Shown here piece after piece: positions 1 through 12,434 of a stretch of 64,000 nucleotides of DNA. The notes beneath the pieces were generated by a model that was not told where the DNA came from, did no database searches, and was given only the letters and a program-made list of their open reading frames with translations. The stretch is from Arthrobotrys musiformis (taxonomy: Eukaryota; Ascomycota; Orbiliomycetes; Orbiliales; Orbiliaceae): assembly GCA_036971715.1 (NCBI GenBank), contig JAVHJL010000014.1:124001-188000 (forward strand), written 5' to 3'. Each line of letters opens with the position of its first letter. The stretch's first letter is position 1. Made by a program: the position numbers and the translations under genes.

Positions 1-1717
1 TAGCGGCTGACTTATATATTATGACATTATGTTTTAGCCTCTTCAAGAATAATTACTTGAATTTATATAATACATCAGATGGCTGACTGAACCTCATCAA
101 TTCAGCCACTTTTGACCAATCTAAGTCTATAGGATAATCAGATATTTCCTATCTCATATCGCATAGGGGAATTAATCCAGAGACTTCAACCTTTAGATAC
201 TCGCATAAAATATATCCTTAGGAATACAAACAGGGGAGTGTTAGCCCTCAAGTCTGTATTTGCTTTCACGAAAAGCCGCCACTGAATTCTATAATAGCTT
301 TATCTAAAGGCCAGTATAATTTTATTAAGTAACACCCATAAAGATCACATAGTGCAAAGAAAACATGTTTAATAGTTATTTAATCTGTAGCCTCCAGGTA
401 ATCGTCAAGTATTAAAAACCCCGTATCAATTAAAGCCAACCTGTAGATACTTTGTTGTATATTTTTTTTGCTAATTTTATTACAATATCTCTTAAATCTA
501 CTAAAACTTTAGTAATTTAAAAGTCTGATTAATTTTACCTAAAATTTTTAACTAACTGAATATAATTTAATAGAATGGCCTTACGCTACGGTGGGATATT
601 TTATGTATAGTCTCTGAAAAAACTCATCAGTATAAGTGTTTAATGCTTAAATAGCCCTTATATCCTTGGTTTTCTGCTAATTGTCTAATCTTTTGATATG
701 TTACTGTTTTCTACCGCTTTTCATTTAAGAAAGCATGCAGAACTAGTTTCAAAAGCTCTAAAGATGTCCTAGCATTAAATAAAAAAAAAAAATAATATAT
801 TACTATATTACCCGGCCATGCCCTAAAAATTAATTTTAAATTAATTTTATATAAACAATTAAATATATCAATACATATTGTCAATAAATTTTTAAGACTT
901 CCACGCGCCGCCGAGCGGAGCGCGGATGTTAGCCTGCTGCGCAGGCGCGCTGACTTTTTAGTAAAAAATTTTCATTCTTTTTAAGTAAAAATCTTTAAAT
1001 TTATATTAACCTGTTAGATCCTTATATTATTTTTATAAATCGAAATTATATTTAATTTTGATATTAAATATTCCACCTTTAATTTTTGAGAATATTATAG
1101 CTCAATATTATACCAAATAGCTGTTTTATTAATAGATTCAAAAACAATATTTGTGTTTTATTCAATATTGGTTATTTATGGTTTAAGAAAATCTATATTT
1201 TAATTACATTATTACAAAATTTAAAGAGTTTGAATAATTATGCTTAATCATTGCGTTAGAGCTGCTAGCTACTAAATCTACATTTAAATTAGGTTTCAAA
1301 CTATCTATAAAATGTTGTTCTAATTCTACTACTTGTTCTAAACTAGCTGAATTTTCCATAATATAAATAGTTAGTCTTATATTAGTAAAACCGTATTTAT
1401 TTAAATATCTAAGAACTCTACGTTCTTTAGTTTTTAAAATAGATGGCATAAAATATGAACATATACGATTATATAAATTTATTGAATGACCAACATAAAT
1501 ATTTTTTTCATCTAATGTTTCCCAAATATAAACACCTTTTTGTTTTTTTGCTACTTTAGCTATAATATCTCTGTTATTATAAGGATCTTCTACTAAAACT
1601 TTAGTATAATTATATTTAGTATTTAAAGGATCTTTTTGGTTATTTTCATTTCCTATTTTTACTAGTGAGTGAAAATTTTTCACTCTAGTAACTGATATAT
1701 TTATTTGCTTTTCTTTG
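1..1717 (-). mobile_element. cox1 group I intron (5' part and core; 3' end outside window)
   Basis: The intron follows cox1 exon 2 at the codon run Phe-Phe-Met-Val, a site commonly invaded in fungal cox1. The exon ends in T, as group I introns need. On the minus strand an AATTAGCAGAAAACC element (about 675-690), TCAGAGACTATACA (about 610-625) and an AAAATATCCC element just after it (about 592-601) match the conserved Q/R/S core. The 5' part holds a GIY-YIG ORF continuous with the exon. I could not find the next exon, which should begin Met-Pro-Ala-Leu, anywhere down to base 1. The intron therefore runs off the window, or a second element lies in 1-560. A GC-rich cluster sits at 903-950. Confidence 0.75.
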
Positions 1718-1833
1718 ACCATAAAGAAAATCATAAGGATAGCGTGCGCAGTAACGATACTATTGTAAAGTTGATTATCCGCCATGTACTGTACACCAGG
1801 TCCTGATAATTCTAATCTAATAAGAACAGACAT
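1204..1833 (-). CDS. GIY-YIG homing endonuclease in frame with cox1 exon 2
   Basis: This is an intron-encoded endonuclease that would promote spread of its host intron. The reading frame is open from cox1 exon 2 (from 1879) to a stop at 1204, so the protein would be made as a fusion with the upstream exon and then matured. The first 39 residues listed here are cox1. The GIY-YIG module follows: GVYIW, then IYVGHS, then NLYNRI with the expected catalytic Arg, and a later Glu in VELEQHF. No stop or frameshift is seen. The protein ends soon after the catalytic domain, so DNA-binding repeats (NUMOD) appear to be missing or very short. Family assignment is firm; activity is not shown. Confidence 0.85.
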   Translation of the reverse strand: MSVLIRLELSGPGVQYMADNQLYNSIVTAHAILMIFFMVKEKQINISVTRVKNFHSLVKIGNENNQKDPLNTKYNYTKVLVEDPYNNRDIIAKVAKKQKGVYIWETLDEKNIYVGHSINLYNRICSYFMPSILKTKERRVLRYLNKYGFTNIRLTIYIMENSASLEQVVELEQHFIDSLKPNLNVDLVASSSNAMIKHNYSNSLNFVIM

Positions 1834-4800
1834 ACCAGTTCCAACTAAACCAGAAAATAAAGCAAAAATTAAGTATAAGGTAGGGGTCAGTTTACTGCCC
1901 TCAGAACCGTACGTGATAGTTTCCCATCATACGGCTCGCCGCAAATGTTCTTGTAATCAATTTTAATAGCTTGACTTTAGAAATAATTCCCTAATATAAA
2001 AAAGAAGGAATCTTTGATCTACGTATTTTATCCTTTTATTCTTATTGTAATTTATATCGCACTGGTCTATTTGGGAATATCATAGGTTGGGATGGCTGCT
2101 TGAGTTAAATTCCCGTCTTTCTCCTATCGAGGGATGTGACTTACTGTGTTTCGCATATGTTACTAATTTGTTCTCATGTGGTAATAGTTGTACGGTCCCC
2201 CAGTAGTGAAAGATAGTCTTATGTCAAGTCTTATGTTTCCCTATTCAATGTCTAAGTCTTATGCTCCGTTAGTAAAATAAAGTTTGTAAAATTTCCTCCG
2301 GTTGTGCTTAGTAACATTTTCTTTTGTGATTGTTCGGTTTTAGATAGTGAATATATTTTTGTTAAGGAGCAAAAGAAAAATAAAATATAGGAGAGGTTCC
2401 TTAATTTTTGAATTTTTCTAGAGTCTAATTTGATTATAACAGAAAATTGTTATAATGGAAAGTTAATATTGAGTTTGTCAGATTAAGTATTTTCAACTTT
2501 TAATTCTTGGGTATAAAGTAGTCTTATGAAGAAATTCTGTTAAGTACTTTGTTCTAGTTGTAACTGATTTTTCTTGTCTGACTTTTTCAATATTCCTTTA
2601 GCGATTAGTTTAGAGATATTTTCGGTGTAATTACTAATTATGTTTAGTTCATAATTAAGTAGTTTACCATGGTGATATAAGGAATGATGGTATTGGCATA
2701 AGGGTATTTGTTTACGTTTAACAGCCCCTATTCACTCCTGGTATAGAGATTTTCGTGTTATCATTTTTGCTCTTACATCTTTTACACTTCTTAGGTGATG
2801 CATTTCAATATCATTTGAACTTCCGCATAATGTACATTTTTGAAAAAGATTGGTCTTTGTTAACCTTCCGTATTATTCTTGTTCAAGTATGGGCATTACA
2901 GGGTGTTGAGTGTTTTTACAATTGTATCGATGGATAGCTTTTAAACTCTTTGGAGATATTAATTCTAAGTCTGTATTTGGATCTTTTAGATTTTTTCCAA
3001 ACTTTACAAAGATTTGTCTCATAGATCGGAGTTTGTATTTACGGGCCAATGTTTTGGCAGCAGATTGTTTCAGTAATCAGATAAAATTGAAAAGTTTCAC
3101 TCTATTTCCCGCGAATGTGTAGTAGTTAAGAAGACCTTGTATTTTTGCATTGAAGAACTGTAGTATAGTTGTGTGATCTAAGTTGACAAGTTTAGTGTAC
3201 GGTTTTGCTAAGATGATTTTATCTTGGTTCTTTTTTATAAAGCCGATTTTGTGAAGCTTGTCAATTATTTTAGCGGAAGGCATATCTATTCGAGCTCGCA
3301 CATTGGCTCTCATTGTTATTACTTTTCCAGTTCTTGTAATGTTTTTCATTCTATAGTCTAACCTCTTTAGTCCTTTTATTCGAGCTCCTAGAAATTCAAA
3401 GCTTTCTTTTAAGTGAGTGATAATTGTTTTCTCGTCATGTAGTTCTAATCCAGTATTGTTTCATAAGAATTTCGTAATTTTTTCTTTTATTAATTGAGCT
3501 TCATGTTTAGGTCCTTCAAATAGAAAGACGAAGTCGTCGGCGTATCTTAAGAAAAGTGATCTTCTATAATTAGGATCGAGAGGATCGTTTCTTGGGATAG
3601 TACGGCACAATTTTAAAGCTTTTTCCCTTTCCTCTTTTGTAGAGTTGGGATTGTTTGTATCTCTTACGGATATAATCTTATTATACATTGGGTTAGTCTT
3701 ACGACGAGTTCCTCTATGGTTTTCAGGGATTATGATGTCATGGACAAATTTGTCTAATTCATGTAATACAATGTTTGCCAAGAGTGGGCTTAGAACACTA
3801 CCTTGTGGAGTTCCAATGTCAGTTTTTGTTATCTGTTTATTAATTGGATCTTTATAACCTACAGATAAGGTTTTTTTGATAATGGTAAGTATTTTATCAC
3901 ATTTGATTTGTCTTTCAAGGAGGTTTATTATAACTTTATGAGGGATTTTGTCAAAACATTTAGAGATATCTCCTTGTATTACCCAACTATAGTGGTGTGC
4001 TCTTAGATGTAAGATTTTTAGTGCACTGTGTGTAGATCTTTGAGGTCGGAATCCGTGTGAACAATCTAAGAATTGAGGTTCGTAGATAGTTTCTAAGATA
4101 ATTTGTAGACCTTTTTGGATAATTTTATCTCTAGGAGATCCTACCCCCAGAGGACGTTTTTCTTTCTTTCCGGGTTTAGGTATTAATACTCTTCGGGCAG
4201 GAGAGAAATTTATTCCTCCAGTTTTTATTTTATTAGAAGTTTCTTCGAATCATTTATATGTGATTCCATCTATTGTTTCAGGGGTTATACCTCTACTCAT
4301 ATTACCTGGTTTTCCTTTTATCAGCATATAACAAAATTGGAGAAATCCAACATCAGCTAGGATTTTTACTATTCCGTTATATTTCCCGTCTATATCTCTA
4401 TATTGATCTAGCTTAGATTGTACGTACGAACGTAAGTTCTGATTAGTCAAACTAACATTATTACGAGTCCCACGTTTTTCAGCTGAAGATTTTTTGCTGT
4501 TGTCCTTCGTTTCAGGTTTTTCCTTTTCAGGTTTAGGACTACTACGACAACTCCGACCGCGCTTACTTGTAGAGGCGCTTAGTTCCCTGGGTTCCATGTT
4601 ATTACCATTTTCTTCTGAGTTCAATTTTGGTGAGCTCAGATGTGGTGTTTTTACTTTAGGTTCTTGCACACTTGTCTTGTTAGGACTCTCCTGACAGGAG
4701 TGACTTTTGGCTTTTAGACAACCATCATAACCGGAATCTTTTATGATAGCAAGTTTACCAAATTCATACCGCGATATTCTGCTTAGGATATGAAGCCCGA

Positions 4801-5110
4801 TTCATAGCAATCAGTATGTATCAAGTATTCTTATCGTAACCGTTGTAAAATTCCTTAACGCTATAATTAAAATCTGGCAGTAGATTTCTCATAACGCATT
4901 CATTATCTGCTTTAAGTGACTATCGTTTATTGGACAAACAGTACCCGATAATGTAGGATTAACATACTGTTTGTAGACAGTGTCTATTATGTTAAAATTT
5001 ATACACCTGTTTATAAATCGAGTAATAAACATGACTCGCCAGGCGCACATTCCAATATCTTTAGCATTCGAGGACCAGGACCACCTTTCAGTACTAAGCG
5101 AAGCATCCAT
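1718..5110 (-). CDS. cox1: cytochrome c oxidase subunit 1, exons 1 and 2 (partial gene)
   Basis: This is the start of the catalytic core subunit of respiratory complex IV. Exon 1 is 5049-5110 (ATG at 5110) and ends in Asn-Ala-Lys-Asp-Ile-Gly. Exon 2 is 1718-1879 and encodes LYLIFALFSGLVGTG onward to Phe-Phe-Met-Val. Joined, GGA AT|C TTA TAC keeps the frame and gives the conserved DIGxLYLIF block. The intron between is group II (GTGCG start, TAC end); the next is group I. The N-terminus reads Arg-Trp-Ser-Trp where many fungi have Arg-Trp-Leu-Phe, a modest divergence. A run of A lies just upstream of the ATG. The remaining roughly 450 codons must lie beyond base 1 or elsewhere. Confidence 0.92.
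1880..5048 (-). mobile_element. cox1 group II intron with domain V
   Basis: The intron starts GTGCG at 5048 and ends TAC at 1880, both group II rules. Domain V is clear at about 1904-1937 on the minus strand: GAGCCGTATG, a short loop, and CACGTACGGTTC as the pairing arm. It carries a maturase/reverse transcriptase read in frame from cox1 exon 1. The stretch between the ORF stop (2540) and domain V holds the rest of domain IV. The intron looks structurally complete and its protein is uninterrupted, so it may still splice and move. Confidence 0.9.
2540..5110 (-). CDS. group II intron reverse transcriptase/maturase (HNH), fused to cox1 exon 1
   Basis: The protein would help splice the intron and copy it into new sites. 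With UGA as Trp the frame is open from the cox1 ATG (5110) to TAA at 2540, 856 codons, with four in-frame TGA inside the intron part that follows exon 1. Visible parts in order: cox1 exon residues; RT blocks (KPGKKEKRPLG, GDISKCFDKIP, GTPQGSVLSPLLAN); the catalytic YADD at about residues 523-526; a thumb/domain X region; and a C-terminal HNH-type zinc module (CTLCGSSNDIEMHHL ... PLCQYHH). The arrangement resembles the yeast cox1 aI1/aI2 maturases. Between the exon and the RT is a Ser/Lys-rich linker. An internal GTG at 4669 could be a start, but continuity with the exon makes fusion more likely. Confidence 0.9.
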
Positions 5111-5276
5111 GTTGAAAAAAAAAAAAAAAATTTTTTAGAATACTATGGTCTAATCTCCGAAAACTCAACTTGTCTTTTTAAAAGAATATCTTAAATGTGT
5201 TTATAACAAACTTTAAGTATCTAATAAATTAAACAATGTCAAGTTTACCTAATTTAAACGTTTAAATAATTTATAA

Positions 5277-5347
5277 AGGGGTAAGGTGGAATCGAACCAC
5301 AATTAATGATTTGCAATCAAATAACAGACCTTCTGTAACATACCCCC
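5277..5347 (-). tRNA. trnC: tRNA-Cys (GCA)
   Basis: A cloverleaf folds on the minus strand with a GGGG/CCCC acceptor core, a D arm ACAG/CTGT, an anticodon loop TTGCAAA and a T arm around GGTTCGATTCC. Ends are good to about one base. It is the first gene upstream of cox1. Confidence 0.9.
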
Positions 5348-5430
5348 AAAAATTTTTTAAAACGCGTTATTATGCTTATTCGTTAGCCTTTTACCTTGTT
5401 ACCCTATATTATTTTAAGTATTTATTTTTA

Positions 5431-5500
5431 GTCCCCAAGATGACTCGAACATCTATCAAAATATTAACAGTATTCTGCTCTACCGTTGAGCTATGGCGAC
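5431..5500 (-). tRNA. trnN: tRNA-Asn (GTT)
   Basis: The cloverleaf has acceptor GTCGCCA/TGGGGAC with one G-G mismatch, D arm GCTC/GAGC, loop CTGTTAA and T loop TTCGAGT. A decayed copy of this gene lies at 59249-59310. Confidence 0.88.
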
Positions 5501-5579
5501 TTTGATATTTATTAGCGTCCCGTACAAAATTAATACAAAAAAATTTTTTTGCACACAATACTATTTTAACAAGCTAATA

Positions 5580-6545
5580 AGTGGGCTAAGGCTTATTTTC
5601 CCCCCCCTAAACTGGATATGACAGTTATATCTAAACTGACTTTATTCAAATTTGTTCTACGGCTTTCCAAATCGTTACTTATTTTGAAGTATATATAAAC
5701 AATACTTTATTACGCTGCCACGTTTCAATCCATACTTTTTCCTATTTACTACGTTTTCGACACTTAATCAAATATACTGTTACTATTTTTGAAGATGCTC
5801 TTTCCCTCAAGGTACTGTATTATTACATTTAAGTATTCCCACGTAGTACTATCATTATCCATATTTAATAGTTACAATATTTAGCCATTTTCTTTTTCGA
5901 AAACATGCGTAAGTTCATTTGGTCACATCAACGATTTATTTTCGGCAGCTTCTGGTTGAATAGGCTGTGATAATAACTTCATAAAAGTTTCGTTTATTTC
6001 ATGATTATTTATATTCCTTTGACTCAATTTTTGATTGTTACTATAATACTCTCGAAGAATTTTTGGCTATCTCCCAATCTTCAGACCGCTCGGATGTTAC
6101 CAAACTGGGTACAGATTAGATGCTTTTAGGTTAATTTAATGATCCTTAGGCAATCCCGTATTCCGTTGATAAGTTGTTTTCTGACTTTAGGTTTTTGCGA
6201 TTTTTTGTTCGCTTTACGCGGTGATAAGGACGACTTGTTAAGGATCTAGCTCAATAAAAATAGTTAAATCTCGTTATCATAGCTCCTTAGTTGATATGGC
6301 CCGTGGTCTATTTAAAACTATCTTTATAAAGTTTATTATTTTGACCATGGCCGAATTCATTTAACGGAGAGATCCTAGAGAATTTTCCACTTTTCAGTTT
6401 TCCGCATTTAAGTGTACTTTATCCCTCCTGTGTTTCCACAATAGGTTGAACCCTTCATAATCATGTTAGGCTCGAAGTGTACACCACTTACATAAATGGT
6501 TGGCTACTAAGTCCAACATACTTATCATTGTTAAACGACCCACTT
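5580..6545 (-). mobile_element. orphan group II intron-like element, no ORF
   Basis: This region is less A+T rich and more structured than its surroundings, and has no ORF or recognisable exon beside it. Two segments match the atp9 group II intron in the same order on the minus strand. One is the block ACGGGATTGCCTAAGG at about 6145-6160 (atp9: TCGGGATCGCCTAAGTGG, 55863-55880). The other is GTACCTTGAGGGAA at about 5802-5816 (atp9: GTACCGTGAGGGAA). The region starts GTGGG at 6545, close to a group II 5' end. A domain V-like ending is only weakly visible (AGCCGTAG near 5662, CAGTTTAGGGG near 5605). It sits between tRNA-Asn and tRNA-Val. It could be a dead intron or half of a discontinuous one. 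Confidence 0.55.
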
Positions 6546-6629
6546 TATTAAAATATATACAATTACAAGATAATACAAACTTTATAAATTTTTAAAATAA
6601 ATCTTTTAAAATTTTTAATTTATCTAAAT

Positions 6630-6702
6630 TAAGGAATAAAAGAATCGAACTTTCGACAGTTTGTGTGTAAAACAAACGCTCTACCAACTGAGCTAATCCC
6701 TT
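6630..6702 (-). tRNA. trnV: tRNA-Val (TAC)
   Basis: The cloverleaf has acceptor AAGGGAT/ATTCCTT, D arm GCTC/GAGC with loop AGTTGGTA, an anticodon stem TTTGT/ACAAA closing loop TTTACAC, and T loop TTCGATT. Confidence 0.9.
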
Positions 6703-7596
6703 ATAAAAGTTTAAAAAAAAATTTTTACCCTTTTAAGTAAAATGCTTATTTCTTGAAAAAAAATTAATATAAAATATATTTAGTTTTAAATTAAATAAAA
6801 TTTTAAACAATTTAAAAGTTTAATTTTTTTTATAATTATTTTTAATCAGCCACCCGTGAGATATCTTAAATAACTTTAAACTTATTTAAAATTAATACCT
6901 CCAACTTAGCTGATTATTAAAAATTTTTTAGACTTTATAGACACCTTTTTCCTATCTATTTTTAATATTTTCAGCTTACGATATAACAAATATTAATAAC
7001 CATACGCAATTTATTGAAAATTTTTTAGTCAGGCGCGGACGTTTTTCTATACTCTAATGAAAACTATTTCTATTCTATATTAGTTTTAATTCAATTACAT
7101 TTTATTAAGATTTTTATTACTTGGCAATGAATCATATTTGTCAAATAATAAGTAAAAAGGGTAAAATAAATTTTGACCCGCCTTCATCCCATTATACTAT
7201 TATTTCTATAATTTTTATAAATTTAATAAAAAAGTTTAATTTAAACTATCTTAAAACATATAAAAAAGAATAAACTTTTATTAAATTTATCCCCCCCCCC
7301 TGGATTTAAGTGCAATATTATTTTCCGCAAAAAATATTTTTCGTCTGAACGTATTATTTTCTGCTTTAATCACCGGTATTAAAAATCCAAATTATAAATT
7401 TGTCCGTTAAACAAAAATAATAAATTAACGGACAATTAAAATATTAATATAATAAAAATATAATGAATATAGTAGCCTAAAAAGTTATATATCCGTCACG
7501 GGGCGACGGATGGATAAATTATTTGGTTTGTAATATATTTACATTTATTTTTACCACATTTTATCGATCCGGAGTAAAAGCTGTGAATTATTTCTT
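6703..7596. other. A+T-rich spacer
   Basis: I see no gene, tRNA or intron core here. It holds a ten-base C run at 7291-7300 and a short GTCACGGGGCGACGG motif near 7496-7510, just before the plasmid-derived block begins. Confidence 0.5.
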
Positions 7597-8454
7597 TTGA
7601 TTCTAAAAATAATACTTAATATTTATAACGGCAATACTACTATTAATAATTTACAGAACGATTCTTTACCTACTAATTCTGCTATATACGTTGAGAATAT
7701 TTTTAACGTTTTGGATAATAGTTTAAATCATGATTCTTTGGATAATAATCCTGAAACAGAAATATGCACTATGGATAATTCTTTTATGAGGATGTCTATT
7801 GATAAACTTTTAAATTATACAGCTTAAAATGATGAATTTTTGGATATTATTCTTTTTATGAATAAAAATATAATTATAATAAAAGTATTTTGGATGATTT
7901 GGAGCTTTATACTAAAGATAAGGATTATTCAATTAAAAATTTTAAGGTTATGCATAGTTATGTTAATACACCAACACCATTATCAAAATCAGCTTTAAAG
8001 AAAACATTTTAAAGCAAATAAAATTTTCTAATAATTTTAAAACTAATAATTATTTAAAAAATTTAACTTATGATGATTATTTATCTAATTTTCATTCTAG
8101 ATTGAAATTAATTAATGATTATAAAAAAAGAAAATAAAATTAAAAAGTATAAATAATGATAATAATTGAAAACCTTATGATTATCCTTTACCTAATATAG
8201 TTTTATTAAAAATTATTTTAATTAGGTTTGCTGTTAATAAATTTTTAAAAGAAATTGTTTTAAAGAATAATTTTAATAAATTTGGTGTTTTCTTCAATAT
8301 TGAATTATCAGATGGTAGTTTTATAAATATCACTCGTTTATTTATCAAGAAAAATAGTGACTTAGAACGTAAAGATTTAATAGATACTATTAATTTGGTA
8401 TGAGATAAAAAAGATAAAAAAGAATATAAAAAATATAAAATTTTTTATTCATAA
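7597..8454 (+). pseudogene. decayed plasmid-type ORF (possibly DNA polymerase N-terminal region)
   Basis: Three short plus-strand reading frames follow one another with shifts and stops between them: about 7597-7827, 7885-8012 and 8160-8454. The last reads FFNIELSDGSFINITRL and then runs of Lys/Asp. Its layout recalls the N-terminal part of B-type DNA polymerases of linear mitochondrial plasmids, but no catalytic motif is present, so this is a guess from style and from the neighbouring RNA polymerase. Codon use (Asn, Asp, Lys, Ile in AT-rich codons) and plus-strand orientation match the plasmid genes, not the host genes. Confidence 0.4.
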
Positions 8455-8700
8455 AAAAATTAAAATTTTAATATATAAATTATTCCTATTTTCATTTTAC
8501 TATTCTCCCTTTAGGAAAAAATATATTGTTTTTTCCTTTATATGCATAAATCATCTTTCTTATTTTTACTAGCTTACCTATAGAGAAAATATGAATTGAG
8601 AAAAAAAATTTATTTCTTTTTTCATTTTTCCTATTATATAGATTAAGGAAAATTTCTATATAATTATTTTATTTCCCATTTCTATTAATATTTAATTATT

Positions 8701-11700
8701 ATGAATAACAAATTTCAAAATGATTCTTTCAATTCCGTTTCTCCCAATAAAAAGTCTATTAACAATAATATTATCTCAAATGATATATCTGATAACAATA
8801 TTGATGATAAAATTATAGACAATTTAAATTCCGATTCCTCCGAGACACAAAAAAAATCTTCCATTGATAATATTATTTCAGAGGATAATTTTTCTAATAT
8901 TAACAATAACAATCCTAATTTTCCTTCATTTCCATTTAATAATAAAGGTATTTATCAAATAGCTAATTTTCTTTATCAAATTGATGATGAATTTTTTAAA
9001 CAATTAGCAACTTTAAATACCTTTAATACTCATGTTATTAATTTTCGTTATGATAGAAGTCTTAAACCTCATCTATTTATGCAATGTTTTCTTTTAATTT
9101 AACTACTTTACTTGATCAAAATAAAAAAAATAATAAACATATGTATGCTTCTATATATAATAGTACTAGAATTGTTCCTATAGATATCAAAAATATGATA
9201 GGTTGATTGATTAGAACTGAAACTTATATTTTAAATATTATTTATGTTGATACAATCTCACCTTTATCTGATAATTTTAAAAATCCTCATATAATTAAAA
9301 AAAATTTTGGTATTGATGAATTTAGTCATCCATTTTCTTTAACTACAGCGGTTTATCATATTGATAATTTATTTTCCTTAAACGATCCTAATACCTTATT
9401 CTTCTTAAAAAATTTACGTAATACATTATTTATTTTCAATTCAGGAGGTTTTAATAGTTGAAAAGAAATATCTAATAAAATTAATAAAAATTCTGGTCTT
9501 ACTGTTAGAGGTGGTTCTAAAAATATTAGATCTCTTATTTCTCCTCTTCAATTTAGATTATGTCAAACTTTATTAACTATGAATATTAAAGTTAATGATA
9601 TTATTTCAGGTTTTTATACTGATGAGGATAATAGATTTAATTCTTTAGATAAAAAATTATTTAATAATCCTAAAAGATCATATCATACTATTTCCAATAA
9701 TTTTAAACCCTATAATAAATCTTTTCCTTTAAATTCTTATAATAGATCATGATTTTATAATCAAAATTCTAAGAAAAATATTAGATTATTTTCAACTTTT
9801 TCAGATGAAATTTTAGATATATGTAAAAAAAATTCAAATTTAGATAGTTTATTTAATTCTGCGATATATGATAGACTAAATGTTATTATCAATAGTGATA
9901 ATGATAATCATACTAAACAATTAAAATTAGAAGAAGAATTAATTAATTATAATAAAAATGCTTTTGATAAATTGAAAACATCTCCTAATTTATTTTATGG
10001 AGATACAGGTCTTAAATTTTTATTAGAAACTATTAAATTACTAGAAAATGATTTAGAAGATTGTAAAAAAGATTCAAGAATTTTTACAAAAAATTTTAAA
10101 GATGTTATATATGAATTAGATAATAGTACTATTGTTTCAATTGTATTAAGTACGGTTATTCCTTCTATTTATAAATATAGAGATTCAACAGATTCAAATA
10201 AAATTATTAAATTATATCCTATTTATAAAAAAATTGGTTCTAAATTAGTATTTTGTTATATAGAAAAAATGTATGATAAATATAAAAATCATGTTAAATC
10301 TTTTTCAACTCCATTTAAATTTAATATTAATATTAATCCAACTCCTTCAGAGTTTGAATTCGATATAGATACATCTTTAGAATCATTTTCAAAAAATATA
10401 AAAGATATATTTGATTCACATGAGGAGTATTATATTAAATTAGGTTTTAAATTAGTTTTATTTTTTAGCGATAGATCAGGATTATTTTCTATCGAAAACG
10501 AAATAATTAATAAAGAACATACTATTGCTCAATTAATACCAGCTGATAATTTAGATGAAAAAATAATAAATTATTTAAGTAATGATGATTCGACATATCC
10601 AATGGTTTGCTCTCCTGATGATTGGGAAATTTCTATTACTAAAAATGAGTATAAAATTATAAAACAAGGTGGTTTTTTATCTCAGAATTTTAAAAAGAAT
10701 AAATTTATTCAATCAAACCCTAAAAATAAAGGATTAACAAAATTATACAATGATCATATTGTAAATACTATTAATTATATTCAATCTATAAATTATATAA
10801 TAAATAAAGATGTTCTAAAAATAATATTAAAGAATATTAATCTTGGTATCTTAGATGATTTAATATTATTAAATATTCACCCAGAAACATCTAATATTAT
10901 GAAATTAATATCTAAAAAAGAAAAATCTTTAGTTAAATCTATTTTAAAACATAATACTAAATCATATATAGATAGAATTATATTAACAAATGCTATATTA
11001 TATCGTAATTCAGATCTTTTTTTCCCTGTATTTATAGATTTTAGAGGAAGATTATATACTTCAACACCAAGTTTTTCATTCCAAGGTAGTGAATTAATAA
11101 AATCTCTTCTTCTATTTAAAAAAGGTTTTGTATTAAACGAATCTGGTCTTAAATCACTTAAATTATACATAGCATCGTGTTATGGATATGATAAAATATC
11201 TAACATTGATAAAATAAAATGGGTTGATGATAATATTGATAAAATAATAGATATTGACAATAATTTTTGATTAAATGGTAAAAATATTTTATTATCCTTA
11301 GCTTCATCATTAGAAATGAAAAAATATCTTGAAAATCCTTTAAATTTTAAATCAAATCTTCCTATTTACATAGATGCAACATGTAATGGGATTACAGCAT
11401 CTTTCATCAATGATTAATGATATAGGATTAGCCAAAAGAGTTAATATATATAAATCTAGTGATAATGATATTCCAGAAGATATTTATTCTACAATGATTA
11501 CATTTATTAAAGCTAAAATAAGTAAATCTATTGAAAATAGTAATAATTACTTCAATCTTAGTAAAATTAATATAGATAGAAAATTTATTAAAAGAGGTAT
11601 TATGACTATATCTTATGGTGTTACTAAAGATGGAATTAAATCTCAATTAATTTCTGATTTTTTTAATTTAACAGATGTTGTAGAAAACAAAAAAAGATTG

Positions 11701-12411
11701 TTTACATTAGATAAAAAATATATAAATCCTGATATTGAATATACTGTTTATTTCAATATTGAATCAATTAGGGAATTAAGTGGTATTATTCATAGTGTTT
11801 TATATGAACAACATGTTAATTTAGAAGTATTTGTAAAATATTTAAAAAATATTAACAAATTTTTACATAAATTGAAATTAGATATAGGAGTTGTATGAAA
11901 AACACCTTCAGGTTTAATTATTGAACAAAAATATATAAAAACAGAACCTTATACTTATAAAACCATGATAAGTCATAGAACTAAATCTATTACACTTTCA
12001 AAACCAACAAATTTAGTTGATATAAAACAACAAAATCAAAGTATAGTTCCTAATATTGTTCATTCAATGGATGCTTCTAATATATCAATTTTAATTAATA
12101 ATTTAATTAAAAACAATCATAATATTGATATTTCAACTATTCATGATTCTTTTAGTTCTCAAGCAAATAATATAGAATTATTATCATATGAAGTTAAAGT
12201 AGCTTTTTTACATATTTATAAAGATCAAAATTTTATCAATGAATTTCATGATTTTATTTTAGAATATATCTCTAAATTAGGATATTCTATTGATGAAAAT
12301 AATGTTTGTATAGGTTTGGGTAAAAAAATATCAATTCCTGAAAAACCTTATTTTAAAATTGATTATGATATTAAAGAATGTGTATTAAATTCTAAATATT
12401 TAATCGGATAA
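8701..12411 (+). pseudogene. phage/mitochondrial-type RNA polymerase of a mitochondrial plasmid, two frameshifts
   Basis: This is a single-subunit (T7-like) RNA polymerase of the type found on fungal linear mitochondrial plasmids. With UGA as Trp the reading moves from 8701 to about 9084, then shifts frame (one base apparently lost in an A run), continues to about 11395, and shifts back to end at 12411, roughly 1237 codons. Visible motifs: DFRGRLY near 11040; YIDATCNG near 11370 with the second shift directly after it, inside catalytic motif A; RKFIKRGIMTISYG (motif B) near 11580; HSMDASN near 12060; and STIHDSF (catalytic Asp of motif C) near 12140. The Asn/Asp-rich N-terminus has no recognised domain. 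Unless frameshifting or sequencing error is involved, it is inactive. A terminator-like hairpin follows. Confidence 0.85.
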
Positions 12412-12434
12412 AAAATTATTAAGTTAATTTTTTG

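Noticed and set aside
5800..5820. LSU rRNA-like motif GTACCTTGAGGGAA
   Set aside because: The same motif occurs in the atp9 group II intron together with a second shared block, so an intron origin is more likely than an rRNA fragment.
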